NCBI RefSeq assembly: GCF_014230465.1
Contig: NZ_JAAXCY010000002.1
Span: 558,001-622,000, forward strand
DNA length: 64,000 bases
Source: Pseudomonas cremoris
GTDB lineage: Bacteria > Pseudomonadota > Gammaproteobacteria > Pseudomonadales > Pseudomonadaceae
Direction: 5' to 3'
This document shows positions 9,334-19,199 of this stretch, piece after piece. The notes under the pieces are model-generated. The model saw only the letters and a program-made list of their open reading frames with translations. It had not been told where the DNA came from and searched no databases. A program made the position numbers and the translations under genes. Numbering within the stretch: position 1 is the first letter of the stretch; each line of letters starts with the position of its first letter.

Positions 9334-10149
9334 ATGAAAAAGACACTGCTCTCCCACCCAGTCAAAGCACTGGCCCTGGCTTTTGGACTGTTCAGCTCGG
9401 CTGTATTCGCCAGCGACGCGCCGTTGAAAGTCGGCACCACTGCCGCTTTCGCCATCCCGTTGGAAGCCGCCGTGGCCGAAGCCGGCAAGCAAGGCCTGAA
9501 AGTCGAACTGGTGGAATTCACCGACTGGATCGCTCCGAACGTCAGCCTCGCCGCCGGCGATATCGACGTGAACTACTTCCAGCACATCCCGTTCCTGGAA
9601 AACGCCAAGGCCGCTGCCGGGTTTGACCTGGTGCCGTATGCACCGGGCATCATCAACAACGTCGGCCTGTACTCGAAGAAGTACAAAAGCATCAATGACC
9701 TGCCCCAGGGTGCCAGCGTGGCCATCGCCAACGACCCGATCAACAGCGGTCGCGGCCTGCAACTGCTGGCCAAGGCTGGCTTGATCACCCTCAAGCCGGG
9801 CGTGGGCTACAAGGCCACCGAAGAAGACATCGTCAGCAACCCGAAGAAGATCAAGATCTTGCAGGTCGAGGCCGTGCAACTGGTACGCGCCTATGACGAT
9901 GCCGACCTGGTGCAGGGCTACCCGGCGTATATCCGCCTGTCCAAGACCTTCGCTGCCGAGTCGGCGCTGCTGTTCGACGGCCTCGACCACCCGGAATACG
10001 TGATTCAGTTTGTCACCCAACCCAAAGGCACTACCGACCCACGGGTGATCAAGTTCGTCGACATTTACCAGCACTCGCCGGTGGTGCGCGCCGCATTGGA
10101 TAAATCCCTCGGCAAGCTCTACCAAGTCGGCTGGGAAGCTAAAAAATGA
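9334..10149 (+). CDS. metQ: MetQ/NlpA-family ABC transporter substrate-binding protein
   Basis: Periplasmic binding protein for methionine or a related organosulfur compound. The ATG at 9334 starts a normal signal peptide ([18 protein letters not shown], cleavage after VFA); the earlier in-frame codon at 9298 would spoil it. There is no lipobox cysteine, unlike E. coli MetQ. The NlpA core shows [30 protein letters not shown] and [17 protein letters not shown]. Its stop overlaps the metN start (ATGA). Because it sits in an organosulfur operon, the true ligand may be the monooxygenase substrate or a breakdown product. Confidence 0.85.
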   Translation: MKKTLLSHPVKALALAFGLFSSAVFASDAPLKVGTTAAFAIPLEAAVAEAGKQGLKVELVEFTDWIAPNVSLAAGDIDVNYFQHIPFLENAKAAAGFDLVPYAPGIINNVGLYSKKYKSINDLPQGASVAIANDPINSGRGLQLLAKAGLITLKPGVGYKATEEDIVSNPKKIKILQVEAVQLVRAYDDADLVQGYPAYIRLSKTFAAESALLFDGLDHPEYVIQFVTQPKGTTDPRVIKFVDIYQHSPVVRAALDKSLGKLYQVGWEAKK

Positions 10150-11261
10150 CCGCCGCCCACTCTCAACTGCGCGACCTGGGCACACCGCCCAGGGACGCCG
10201 AGCAGACAGAACTGCACCCTGACCTGAACCGCGCCCACGTGCGCTTCATCAACCTGGGCAAGAGCTACGACGGCAAAGTACAGGCCTTGCAAGGCATCGA
10301 CTTGGCGATTCAACGCGGTGAGGTGTTCGGCATCATCGGCCGCAGCGGCGCCGGTAAGTCCTCGCTGATCCGCACCATCAACCGCCTGGAGCAACCCAGC
10401 AGCGGGCGGGTGCTGATCGATCAGGTGGACATCGGCGACTTCGACGAAGACCACCTTGTAGCGCTGCGTCGGCGCATCGGCATGATCTTCCAGCACTTCA
10501 ACCTGATGTCGGCCAAGACCGTGTGGCAGAACGTCGAGTTGCCGCTGAAAGTGGCCGGCGTGCCCAAGCTGCAACGCGAGCGGAAGGTGCGTGAACTGCT
10601 GGAGCTGGTGGGTTTGCAAGACAAGCACAAGTCCTACCCGGCGCAGTTGTCCGGCGGGCAGAAACAGCGCGTGGGCATCGCCCGCTCGCTGGTGCATGAC
10701 CCGCAGATTCTGCTGTGCGACGAGGCCACTTCGGCCCTCGACCCGGAGACCACCCAGTCGATCCTCGGCCTGCTGCGCGAGATCAACCAACGCCTGGGCT
10801 TGACCATCGTGTTGATCACCCACGAGATGGCGGTGATCCGCGAGATCTGCGACCGCGTGGTGGTGCTGGAGCACGGCCGTATCGTCGAGCAAGGCCCGGT
10901 GTGGCAAGTGTTTGGCAACCCGCAGCATGAAGTCAGCAAGACCTTGCTGGCACCGCTGCAACACGGCTTGCCGGAAGAACTGCAAAGCCGTTTGCAGGCT
11001 ACACCGGCATCAGCCGATGCCGCCGTGGTGCTGCGTTTGCAGTTCACCGGCAGCGATACCGACGAACCGGACCTGGCCGCCCTGTTCAGCGCCCTCGGTG
11101 GCCGCGTGCGCTTGCTGCAAGGCGGCGTGGAACGCATCCAGGGGCATGCCTTGGGGCAATTACTGTTGGCGGTGAGTGGCTCGACCCACAGCGCTGAGGA
11201 ACTGCGCAACCGCGCCGGCAATTGGGCACAACAGGCAGAGGTGCTGGGCTATGTGGTTTGA
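10146..11261 (+). CDS. metN: Methionine-type ABC transporter ATP-binding protein with NIL domain
   Basis: ATPase of the MetNIQ importer. The 371 residues begin with a 25-residue acidic extension. The ABC domain follows: Walker [50 protein letters not shown]. The C-terminal part from about residue 290 ([20 protein letters not shown]...) is a NIL domain, which in E. coli MetN binds methionine and inhibits transport. It overlaps metQ by four bases and metI by eleven. Confidence 0.9.
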   Translation: MTAAHSQLRDLGTPPRDAEQTELHPDLNRAHVRFINLGKSYDGKVQALQGIDLAIQRGEVFGIIGRSGAGKSSLIRTINRLEQPSSGRVLIDQVDIGDFDEDHLVALRRRIGMIFQHFNLMSAKTVWQNVELPLKVAGVPKLQRERKVRELLELVGLQDKHKSYPAQLSGGQKQRVGIARSLVHDPQILLCDEATSALDPETTQSILGLLREINQRLGLTIVLITHEMAVIREICDRVVVLEHGRIVEQGPVWQVFGNPQHEVSKTLLAPLQHGLPEELQSRLQATPASADAAVVLRLQFTGSDTDEPDLAALFSALGGRVRLLQGGVERIQGHALGQLLLAVSGSTHSAEELRNRAGNWAQQAEVLGYVV

Positions 11262-11895
11262 TCGTTTATTGCAGGGCGCCATCGACACCCTGTTGATGGT
11301 CGGCGTGTCGTCGCTGATCGCGTTGCTGGTGGGCATTCCGCTGGCGGTATTTTTGGTCACCAGCGACAAGGGCGGCATCTACCAGGCCCCAGCACTGAAT
11401 CGTGTGCTGGGAGCGTTCGTCAATCTGTTCCGCTCGATTCCGTTTTTGATCTTGATGGTGGCGTTGATTCCGTTCACCCGGCTGATTGTTGGCACCACCT
11501 ATGGCGTGTGGGCCGCCGTCGTACCGCTGACCATCGCCGCCACGCCGTTCTTTGCGCGAATCGCCGAAGTGAGCTTGCGCGAAGTTGACCATGGTTTGAT
11601 CGAAGCGGCGCAAGCCATGGGCTGCCGCCGCTGGCACATCATCTGGCATGTGCTGCTGCCGGAGGCGCTGCCAGGAATCGTCGGTGGGTTCACGATTACG
11701 TTAGTGACCATGATCAACTCGTCGGCCATGGCCGGGGCAATTGGTGCGGGCGGCCTGGGCGACATTGCCTATCGCTATGGCTACCAGCGGTTTGACACGC
11801 AGATCATGCTCACCGTGATTGTACTGCTGGTGATTCTGGTGGCGGTGATCCAGTTGGGCGGCGACCGCTTGGCGCGAGTACTCAACAAGAGGTGA
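11251..11895 (+). CDS. metI: Methionine-type ABC transporter permease
   Basis: Five-helix MetI-type permease. ATG 11251 ([18 protein letters not shown]) lies inside the metN end and gives the usual 214 residues. A longer in-frame start at 11176 would read through metN and is rejected. The EAA loop is [22 protein letters not shown], and [26 protein letters not shown] is the MetI hallmark. It is the last gene of the sulfur operon that begins at 5404. Confidence 0.9.
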   Translation: MWFDRLLQGAIDTLLMVGVSSLIALLVGIPLAVFLVTSDKGGIYQAPALNRVLGAFVNLFRSIPFLILMVALIPFTRLIVGTTYGVWAAVVPLTIAATPFFARIAEVSLREVDHGLIEAAQAMGCRRWHIIWHVLLPEALPGIVGGFTITLVTMINSSAMAGAIGAGGLGDIAYRYGYQRFDTQIMLTVIVLLVILVAVIQLGGDRLARVLNKR

Positions 11896-11934
11896 GGTAT
11901 AGTCGGGCCATTCCAGCGCCCGGTATTACCCACC

Positions 11935-12561
11935 ATGACCCTCAAGCCCGACGACCTCGACCAGATCACCTCCACCACCCTCGGCCACTACAACAAGGTG
12001 GCCGAGGACTTCCGCGAAGGCACCCGCGACCACGATGTGAGCCAGAACATCGATGCGTTGTTGCGGCATATACAAGGCTCAGCGCCATTTACCGTGCTGG
12101 ATTTCGGCTGTGGGCCGGGGCGGGATTTGCAGACCTTTACCCGCATGGGGCATATCGCCGTGGGCCTGGATGGCTCAGAGCGGTTTGCGCAGATGGCACG
12201 CGAGGACAGTGGGTGTGAGGTGCTGCAACAAGACTTCCTGAAACTGGATCTGCCGGCTGAACGCTTCGACGGGATCTTCGCCAACGCCGTGCTGTTTCAT
12301 ATCCCCAAGCAGGAGCTGCCGCGTGTACTCAAGCAATTGCAGGGGGCGTTGAAGCCTGGGGGCGTGTTGTTCAGCTCCAACCCTCGGGGTGAGAACCAGG
12401 AAGGTTGGAATGGACCGCGGTACGGGTCTTATCACGATCTGACGGCGTGGCAGGCACTGCTGGCCGAGGCGGGTTTTGTGGAGTTGGAGCATTACTATCG
12501 GCCGGCGGGGTTGCCCCGCGACCAGCAACCCTGGTTGGCCAGCGTCTGGCGCAAACTTTAG
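11935..12561 (+). CDS. Class I SAM-dependent methyltransferase
   Basis: Small Rossmann-fold methyltransferase of 208 residues. Motif I is VLDFGCGPGRDLQTF (SAM binding), followed by GLDGSERFAQMA, FDGIFANAVLFHIP and LKPGGVLFSSNPRG. The substrate is unknown. It starts 39 bases after metI in the same direction and could be cotranscribed, so a sulfur or thiol substrate is possible but not shown. A REP doublet follows. Confidence 0.8.
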   Translation: MTLKPDDLDQITSTTLGHYNKVAEDFREGTRDHDVSQNIDALLRHIQGSAPFTVLDFGCGPGRDLQTFTRMGHIAVGLDGSERFAQMAREDSGCEVLQQDFLKLDLPAERFDGIFANAVLFHIPKQELPRVLKQLQGALKPGGVLFSSNPRGENQEGWNGPRYGSYHDLTAWQALLAEAGFVELEHYYRPAGLPRDQQPWLASVWRKL

Positions 12562-12577
12562 GTTGCCTGGTCTGACG

Positions 12578-12663
12578 CTTTCGCGAGCAAGCCCGCTCCC
12601 ACATTTGACCGAGTTCCAAGTTTGGAATGCGATCAAATGTGGGAGCGGGCTTGCTCGCGAAGG
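12578..12663. repeat. REP doublet in tail-to-tail order
   Basis: Here the arms are reversed relative to the other doublets: tcgcgagcaagcccgctccc comes first and gtgggagcgggcttgctc second, around a shorter spacer. It lies between the convergent methyltransferase and glycosidase genes and may act as a bidirectional terminator. Confidence 0.9.
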
Positions 12664-12677
12664 TCTCGAAGGCGCGG

Positions 12678-14858
12678 CTAATCGACCTGATACACCACCG
12701 GTTCCTGACCGACCACCTGTGCAGTCACACTCCGACCGGCGTAACCAACCTTCGCGGATGCAGAAAAATTCGCCACCAACCGCGTCCCATCGGCAAACGT
12801 GGTTTCCTGCACCTGCCTATCCGCCGTCAACCACCGAAACCCGGTCATCGCCTGCATCGCCAAGCGCTGGTGCAACGGTCGGAAAAACCGGTCCTGACGC
12901 TCAATCACCGGCAATCGCTGCTTAACCGTCGCCGCACTCAAGTGATACAGCGGGGGCACGTTGTAGAGCAGTTGGGTCAGTTCATTCTCAGCCTGCACAT
13001 TGCTCAGTTTCAGGCTGTCGAACAGCCAATGATGGGTGGTGATCACCGAACCGTGAAACACGGCTTGGTATAACGGCAGACGCATGCTCGGCTCGAAATG
13101 CACGGTGCGCAACGGTTCGTTGAGCGGCACCGGCTTAAAGAACACCGTCGGCTGCTCGGGCGGGTACCAGTTGCCCACGTAGTAGGGCGATTGCTTGTCC
13201 TGGGTCATGGCAGGATCACCCCAGCCAATCACCGGCGTCTGCATGCCATGGGCGAACAGAATGCCTTGGGCGGTGATGGCATTGCCGTCTTCAGAGCCGG
13301 CGGGCAGTTTGAGCGTGGTATTGAGCCAACGGGACGCATCGATATTGCCTTCGGCGTTTTGCGCCTGGGTCATTGAGGCGCCATGACGATAGCTGTCGAA
13401 CACCATGCTGGTGGCGTAGGCATCCAGGAACCAGGCGTTGAAGCCAGCCTTGGCTTGGACTGCCTTCACCCTGGCTTCGAGCAACGGCCGCACACAGCGC
13501 GGGTCGGTGTAGTGACCCGATTGCTGGAAGCCGGTTTTCAGCTTGCCGGTGCTCAACACAATCGCGCAGTCACGATAGGCCTTGCTGCCCAGGTGGGCCG
13601 TGGTCCAGTCGGGGTTTTCCGTGGTGGACAAGGCCGTTTCGTAAGAATCGTAAGGCGCCATCAGGAACCCTGCAGCGACACCCGCGCGGATCGCCTCCGG
13701 GTGCCAGAGCCCACCCTCCCAGCCCTCGCCCAGGGTCACCAGCAAGCGTGAAAGGTCAGCGTTGACCAACGATTGAATCGTGGTGCTGCCCCAGGTATCA
13801 GGGGTATCACTCAACGCGCCGGCAAACGCGACCGCCAGCTGATCGCGTAGCTCACCATAACGCGCAGCGAGGCGCGACATATCAGGCTCGTCTACCTGCC
13901 AACTCTGCCGTGCTTTTTTGCTGATCGCGCCATTGAGCCCACGCAGCAGCACCGTTTGCTCATAGCGATTCAACGCAGTGTTTTGCACCAGGACTTTCGT
14001 GGCTTCCTTGTCCAGCAAGCCTTTGAGTTCGTGATTGCGCAGCCGCTTGAGCAGCAGCGGCCAGTCGCGCACGTCCTGCGCGGCCAATAGATCATTACCC
14101 CACACATAAACATGGCTCGCGCCCAGCAGCTTTCGCGCTTCGGGTGTCTGGCGCAGTTTGTCCGCCAGGGGTTCATAGCGCCCCTGCTCCACCAACCACT
14201 GGCGATAACGCTTGGCGCCGGCCAAGGGATCGGCATCGCCCAGGTGCAACAACAGCGTCATGGGCGCAGCAGGGTCGAGCACCGTAAACTCATGAGCCAC
14301 TGACAGGGCCTGGCCGTCCTGCCAGTGCAGGCGGTTGTTGTAGGGGTTAGTCAGCAGCCAATTCAAGGTGAAGCTACCGTGGTCCATACCCCACAGCGGC
14401 AGGCTCAGGTCCTGAGTGGTGTTGAGGTTGCCTTGCGCTTGCAGAAATGCCGTCCATGTTGCATTGCCCGCCGGCACGTAATGGCCTTCAGCTAACGGCC
14501 AGATCAAACCCTTGCCCATGGCACTGGCCGGTTGTTGAAGGATCGCCAGTTCGCCAGGCTCCCGCGCGCGGATGGTTAGCGTTAAGTCACGTTGTTCAAG
14601 GGCGGCGTTCACACGAAAGGCGCCTTCATCCCATTGCCAATCCGCTTGCAAGGCACTTTGCGAAAGCTGACTGACAACGCGGGCCACTACGCCGCTGGAG
14701 GCTTGCACCGGCGATTGGCCGCTGGGCGTGACGCGAATGGCGAGGGTGGCGGGGTCGAGTTCGACGCGCCACAGGGCGTTTTCCAGGACGGTAGCGGCAA
14801 AGGCCAGCGGTGAGATGAGGAACGTGCAGACCAGTAAAATAGGACGTTGCCAGTTCAT
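12678..14858 (-). CDS. Secreted glycoside hydrolase, GH101/GH129-like
   Basis: Large exported protein (726 residues) resembling the glycosidase clan related to endo-alpha-N-acetylgalactosaminidases. ATG 14858 gives a clear signal peptide (MNWQRPILLVCTFLISPLAFA); the in-frame codon at 14900 does not. A beta-rich N-terminal domain precedes a TIM-barrel-like region. FNAWFLDAYATSMVFDSYRH provides a plausible catalytic aspartate, and GILFAHGMQTPVIGWGDP follows. The C-terminal part is again beta-rich (VQETTFADGTRLVANFS). Family placement is from recall and should be checked. Substrate unknown; host or plant glycoproteins or polysaccharides are possible. Confidence 0.6.
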   Translation of the reverse strand: MNWQRPILLVCTFLISPLAFAATVLENALWRVELDPATLAIRVTPSGQSPVQASSGVVARVVSQLSQSALQADWQWDEGAFRVNAALEQRDLTLTIRAREPGELAILQQPASAMGKGLIWPLAEGHYVPAGNATWTAFLQAQGNLNTTQDLSLPLWGMDHGSFTLNWLLTNPYNNRLHWQDGQALSVAHEFTVLDPAAPMTLLLHLGDADPLAGAKRYRQWLVEQGRYEPLADKLRQTPEARKLLGASHVYVWGNDLLAAQDVRDWPLLLKRLRNHELKGLLDKEATKVLVQNTALNRYEQTVLLRGLNGAISKKARQSWQVDEPDMSRLAARYGELRDQLAVAFAGALSDTPDTWGSTTIQSLVNADLSRLLVTLGEGWEGGLWHPEAIRAGVAAGFLMAPYDSYETALSTTENPDWTTAHLGSKAYRDCAIVLSTGKLKTGFQQSGHYTDPRCVRPLLEARVKAVQAKAGFNAWFLDAYATSMVFDSYRHGASMTQAQNAEGNIDASRWLNTTLKLPAGSEDGNAITAQGILFAHGMQTPVIGWGDPAMTQDKQSPYYVGNWYPPEQPTVFFKPVPLNEPLRTVHFEPSMRLPLYQAVFHGSVITTHHWLFDSLKLSNVQAENELTQLLYNVPPLYHLSAATVKQRLPVIERQDRFFRPLHQRLAMQAMTGFRWLTADRQVQETTFADGTRLVANFSASAKVGYAGRSVTAQVVGQEPVVYQVD

Positions 14859-14973
14859 GGTGTTCGACCGGGTGGGGTGGAGGTCGGGAGGGTAGAACAC
14901 TGCGCGGCCTCAAACGACAGTGGTAAAGATTCCAGGAGGTTTCCCACAAACCATGTGGCATGTGGAGATCCCA

Positions 14974-15064
14974 ATGTGGGAGCGGGCTTGCTCGCGAATG
15001 CAGTGCGTCAGTCAGTACATCTGATACTGCTACACCGCTTTCGCGAGCAAGCACGCTCCCACAT
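14974..15064. repeat. REP doublet (REPIN-like)
   Basis: Head-to-head pair in the gap between the RND pump gene stop and the glycosidase start. The second arm has caagcacgctccc, one base off the usual caagcccgctccc. Confidence 0.9.
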
Positions 15065-15066
15065 TT

Positions 15067-18000
15067 TTAACCGCGTTTTTCCTGTTGGTCTGGCTTCGGC
15101 TCGCGGATCTTGTACCAGGCCACATACAGCGCCGGCAGGAACAGCAGCGTCAGCAATGTGGCGATGATAATCCCGCCAATCATCGCGTACGCCATCGGCC
15201 CCCAGAACACTTCGCGGGCGATGGGGATCATGCCCAGGCTCGCCGCAGCGGCCGTCAGCAGGATTGGCCGGCGCCGATGTTCGGTGGCTTCTACCACCGC
15301 GTCCCACGGCGTGTAGCCGTCGCGCTCGTACGCATCGATTTGCGTCACCAGGATCACCGAGTTGCGGATGATGATGCCGATCAGCGCCAAGATGCCCAGG
15401 ATCGCCACAAAGCCCATCGGCGTGCCCGTGGGGATCAGCGCCAGCACCACGCCGATCAGCCCCAGCGGCGCGACGCTCGCCACCAGGAACATCTTCTGCA
15501 CACTGTGCAGTTGGATCATCAGGAAGGTGGCCATCAGGAACAGCATCAACGGCACCACGCTGGCAATCGGGCCCTGGGCCTTGCCGCTTTCTTCCACGGT
15601 GCCGCCGGTGGCGACCTTGTAACCCACCGGCAACTCGGCATTGAACTTGTCGATGGTCGGCGCCAACTGCTTGACCAGGTCCGTCGGCTGCATCTCATCG
15701 CGCACCGAGGCCTTGATGGTGATGGTCGGCTTGCGGTCGCGGCGCCACACCAGCGGCTGCTCTAGCTCATAGCGCACGGTGGCGAACGCCAGCAATGGAA
15801 TCGAGGTGCCGTTAGGCGTGACGATCTGCAGGTTCTGCAAGGTTTCCGGGGTGCCGCGCTCGGCGTCTTCGGCGCGGCCGACCACGTTGATCAGGTAGAT
15901 ATCGTCGTGCACTTGGGTCACCGAGGCGCCGCTGACCACGCTGTTCATCAGTTGCGCCACATCTTCTGACGACAGCCCCAGTTGCCGCGCCTTGTCCTGG
16001 GCGATGTCCACGCGCAGCACTTTGCCGGGCTCGTTCCAGTCGTAAATGATCTCGCCCAGGTGGGTGTTTTGATCGAGCAACGTCGCCAGTTCGATGGCGT
16101 GTTTGCGCACCTGGTCGATGTCCTTGCCAGACACTCGGTACTGGATCGGGCGTCCCACCGGCGGGCCCATTTCCAGGGGTTGCACAAAACTGCCGATACC
16201 GACGAAGTCATCGCGCAGGCGTTTTTGCAGGCGCTTGATCAGCTCACCGCGCTCTTCCAGGCCTTTGCTGACGATCACTAACTGCGCGTAGTAGGGGTTT
16301 TCCAGTTGTTGGTCCAGCGGCAGGTAGAAACGGATCGCGCCCTGGCCGATGTAAGTGCTCCAGCGCGCAATGTCCGGGTCGTCCTTGATGATCGCTTCCA
16401 GGCGGTCGACGGCCTTGCGGGTCTCGTTAATCGAGGCGTTTTGCGGCAGGTTCAGGTCGACGAGAATTTCCGGACGGTCCGACGACGGGAAGAACTGGTT
16501 CTGCACGAACTGCATGGAAAACACCGACGCCACGAACAACGCAACGGTGATGCCGATGGCCCACCAACGGTTACGCATGGCCCACAGCATGCCGCCATTG
16601 AACGCACGGCCTACCCGGCCCGGCTCGGCGTTGTGGGGTTTCACGTTGGCACTGAGGATGTGCACGCCAATCACCGGTGCAAACAGCACCGCCACCACCC
16701 ACGACACCAGCATCGCCACGGCAATCACCGCGAACAGGGTGAAGGTGTATTCGCCGGCCGAGCTGGCGTTGAGGCCAATCGGCACGAAGCCCGCGACCGT
16801 CACCAACGTACCGGTAAGCATCGGGAACGCCGTGGACGTATAGGCGTAGGTCGCCGCCTGCTCCTTGGTTTCGCCTTTTTCCAGGCGCGTGATCATCATC
16901 TCCACGGTAATCATCGCGTCGTCCACCAACAGGCCGAGGGCGATGATCAATGCGCCCAGCGAGACCCGCTGCATGGTGATGCCGCTGTATTCCATGAACA
17001 CGAACACCAGCGCCAGCACCAACGGGATTGAACACGCCACCACCAAACCGGCGCGCATGCCCAGGCTGATAAAACTCACCACCAGCACAATGATCACCGC
17101 CTCAAACAGCGCACTGGTAAAGCCACCGACGGCTTCTTCCACCACTTCCGCCTGGTCCGACACCTTATGCACGCCCACGCCCACCGGCAGGTCGGCGGTC
17201 AGTTCGTCCATGCGTTCATGCAGGGCCTTGCCAAACGCCTGGATATTGCCGCCCTTCTGCATGGCAATCGCCAGGCCAATCGCCGGTTTGCCATTGAAGC
17301 GGAACATCGGCCGCGCCGGGTCGACGTAGCCACGGCTGATGTCAGCGATATCTGCCAGCCGATAGAAGCGGTCATTGAGCCGCAGGTTGACGTTGGCCAG
17401 GTCTTTCTCCGAAGCGAACTGCCCCGACGTGCGCACCGAAATCCGCTCGGGGCCTGCCTCGATCACCCCGGCGGGCGTCACTGCGTTCTGCGATTGCAGG
17501 CTTTGTACGACCTGACGTTGATCAATCCCCAACGCCGCCAGTTTGCGCGTGGAAAAGTTCAGGTAGATCACTTCGTCTTGCTGGCCGATCATCTCGACCT
17601 TGCCCAGCCCCGGCACCGATCGGATCTCGGCGCGCACCTGTTCCACGTAGTCGCGCAGTTGGCGCATCGTCAGGCCATCGCCGGTAAAGGCGTACACCGA
17701 ACCGAACACATCACCGAACTCATCGTTGAACGACGGCCCCTGTAAACCCTGGGGGAAGCTGCCGCGAATATCGTCGATCTTCTTGTGCACCAGGTACCAG
17801 ATATGGGGGATATCCTTGGCGCTGGTGGTGTCCTTCAAGAACACAAACACCGTGGACTCACCGGGCCGGGTGTAGCTTTTCACGTAGTCGAGGGAGTCCA
17901 GCTCTTCGAGCTTTTTCTCGATGCGGTCGGTGACTTGCTTGAGGGTTTCTTCCTGGGTCGCGCCCGGCCAACGGGTCTGGATCACCATGGTCTTGATGGT

Positions 18001-18132
18001 GAAGGAAGGGTCCTCCTCGCGCCCCAGGTTCATGTAGGAGAACACGCCCATCAGCAGCGCAACGAACATCAGGTACCAGACGAAGGACTGATGCTTGAGG
18101 GCCCAGTCGGATAAGTTGAAGCTGCCTTTCAT
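15067..18132 (-). CDS. RND efflux pump inner-membrane transporter (TriC-like)
   Basis: Proton-driven HAE1-type exporter of 1021 residues, last gene of a three-gene operon with two adaptors. It starts MKGSFNLSDWALKHQSFVW. The first membrane helix follows at once, then a periplasmic porter domain with GREEDPSFTIKTMVIQTRWP. The proton-relay helix is ALGLLVDDAMITVEMMI. A second half mirrors the first, ending with the AILGILALIGIIIRNSVILV helix. The start overlaps the stop of the preceding adaptor gene (ATGA). The architecture of two membrane-fusion genes plus one RND gene matches P. aeruginosa TriABC, a triclosan pump that uses the separate outer-membrane channel OpmH. No channel gene is present here. 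Confidence 0.85.
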   Translation of the reverse strand: MKGSFNLSDWALKHQSFVWYLMFVALLMGVFSYMNLGREEDPSFTIKTMVIQTRWPGATQEETLKQVTDRIEKKLEELDSLDYVKSYTRPGESTVFVFLKDTTSAKDIPHIWYLVHKKIDDIRGSFPQGLQGPSFNDEFGDVFGSVYAFTGDGLTMRQLRDYVEQVRAEIRSVPGLGKVEMIGQQDEVIYLNFSTRKLAALGIDQRQVVQSLQSQNAVTPAGVIEAGPERISVRTSGQFASEKDLANVNLRLNDRFYRLADIADISRGYVDPARPMFRFNGKPAIGLAIAMQKGGNIQAFGKALHERMDELTADLPVGVGVHKVSDQAEVVEEAVGGFTSALFEAVIIVLVVSFISLGMRAGLVVACSIPLVLALVFVFMEYSGITMQRVSLGALIIALGLLVDDAMITVEMMITRLEKGETKEQAATYAYTSTAFPMLTGTLVTVAGFVPIGLNASSAGEYTFTLFAVIAVAMLVSWVVAVLFAPVIGVHILSANVKPHNAEPGRVGRAFNGGMLWAMRNRWWAIGITVALFVASVFSMQFVQNQFFPSSDRPEILVDLNLPQNASINETRKAVDRLEAIIKDDPDIARWSTYIGQGAIRFYLPLDQQLENPYYAQLVIVSKGLEERGELIKRLQKRLRDDFVGIGSFVQPLEMGPPVGRPIQYRVSGKDIDQVRKHAIELATLLDQNTHLGEIIYDWNEPGKVLRVDIAQDKARQLGLSSEDVAQLMNSVVSGASVTQVHDDIYLINVVGRAEDAERGTPETLQNLQIVTPNGTSIPLLAFATVRYELEQPLVWRRDRKPTITIKASVRDEMQPTDLVKQLAPTIDKFNAELPVGYKVATGGTVEESGKAQGPIASVVPLMLFLMATFLMIQLHSVQKMFLVASVAPLGLIGVVLALIPTGTPMGFVAILGILALIGIIIRNSVILVTQIDAYERDGYTPWDAVVEATEHRRRPILLTAAAASLGMIPIAREVFWGPMAYAMIGGIIIATLLTLLFLPALYVAWYKIREPKPDQQEKRG

Positions 18133-19199
18133 CGCGGGCTGTCCTCGTCGATTTTGACTTTTTGCCCGGGTTTCAGGCTGTTCACGCCAGCGGTGACGAT
18201 GCGCTCGCCGGGTTTGACGCCGCCGTTGAGCAACGCGCTGCTGGCGTCACGGCTGATGACCGTTACATCACGCGGCTGCACGGTCTGGCTCTGGGTGTCG
18301 AGCAGCCAGATGCGGGTCTTGCCGTCGACCTCCTGCAAGGCGCTTAGGGGCACTTCAATGCGTGGCGCGATGGCGGTGCTCAAAGTCACACTGATCGCCG
18401 TGCCAAGGCGGAACGCAGGTGGCGTCTCGGCCAGGGTCAAGCGTGCACGCCGGGTCCGTGTGGCGCTTTGGGCTTGGGGTTCGATCTCGCGCACGATGGC
18501 GGTGGTGTGCACGTTAGGGTTGAGCTGCTCGGCGACCAGGAACACCACGTCCGGCGGCAAACGTTCGGCAAGGCCGGCGGGCAGGTCGATCACGGCTTCC
18601 TTGATATCGGGGCGGGCCAGGGTCACCACTTGCTGGCCGGCGCTGACCACCTGGCCAGCCTCGGCATTCCAGGCGGTGACAATGCCGGCGTGGTCGGTGC
18701 GCAACTCGGCGTAGTTGAGTTGGTCCTTGGCCTGGTTGACCGAAGCCTGGGCCTGGTCGAGGGACGCCTGGGTGGTTTTCAGGTCGGTCTGGGCGACATC
18801 CAACTGGGCCTGGGCACCGACGCCCCGGTTGAACAATTCTTGCTGGCGGCGCGCATTGGCCTGGGCGTTGATGAATTGCGCCTGCACCTTGGCCAGATCG
18901 CCCTGGGCGGCACGCAGCTGGTTCTGTTGATCGGTGGGGTCGAGTACAGCGAGCAAGGCGCCCTTCTCCACTTCGGCGCCCACATCCACAGCGCGACGGG
19001 CGATGCGGCCGGGTACGCGGAAACCCAGGTTGCTTTCATAGCGGGCCTGGATGGTACCGGCGAAGCGGCCGAGGGTTTCCTGGTCCTCGGCTTTTACTTC
19101 CATGGACAACACCGGGCGCACGGGCTCCGGCGGCGCTTCTTCCTTGGAGCAGGCCACCAGCAACAGGCTGGCGGTGAGCAACACCGTCAGGCGCTTCAT
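18129..19199 (-). CDS. RND efflux periplasmic adaptor lipoprotein (second, TriB-like)
   Basis: Membrane-fusion protein bridging the RND pump to an outer-membrane channel. ATG 19199 begins MKRLTVLLTASLLLVACSKEE, with a lipobox (LLVAC) at residue 17; the in-frame start at 19415 would bury this signal. 356 residues: barrel-sandwich strands (ARYESNLGFRVPGRIARRAV), a long alpha-hairpin rich in Q and A (about 95-165), a lipoyl-like return and a beta-barrel. It overlaps both neighbours by four bases, so the three proteins are probably made in fixed ratio. Confidence 0.85.
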   Translation of the reverse strand: MKRLTVLLTASLLLVACSKEEAPPEPVRPVLSMEVKAEDQETLGRFAGTIQARYESNLGFRVPGRIARRAVDVGAEVEKGALLAVLDPTDQQNQLRAAQGDLAKVQAQFINAQANARRQQELFNRGVGAQAQLDVAQTDLKTTQASLDQAQASVNQAKDQLNYAELRTDHAGIVTAWNAEAGQVVSAGQQVVTLARPDIKEAVIDLPAGLAERLPPDVVFLVAEQLNPNVHTTAIVREIEPQAQSATRTRRARLTLAETPPAFRLGTAISVTLSTAIAPRIEVPLSALQEVDGKTRIWLLDTQSQTVQPRDVTVISRDASSALLNGGVKPGERIVTAGVNSLKPGQKVKIDEDSPR

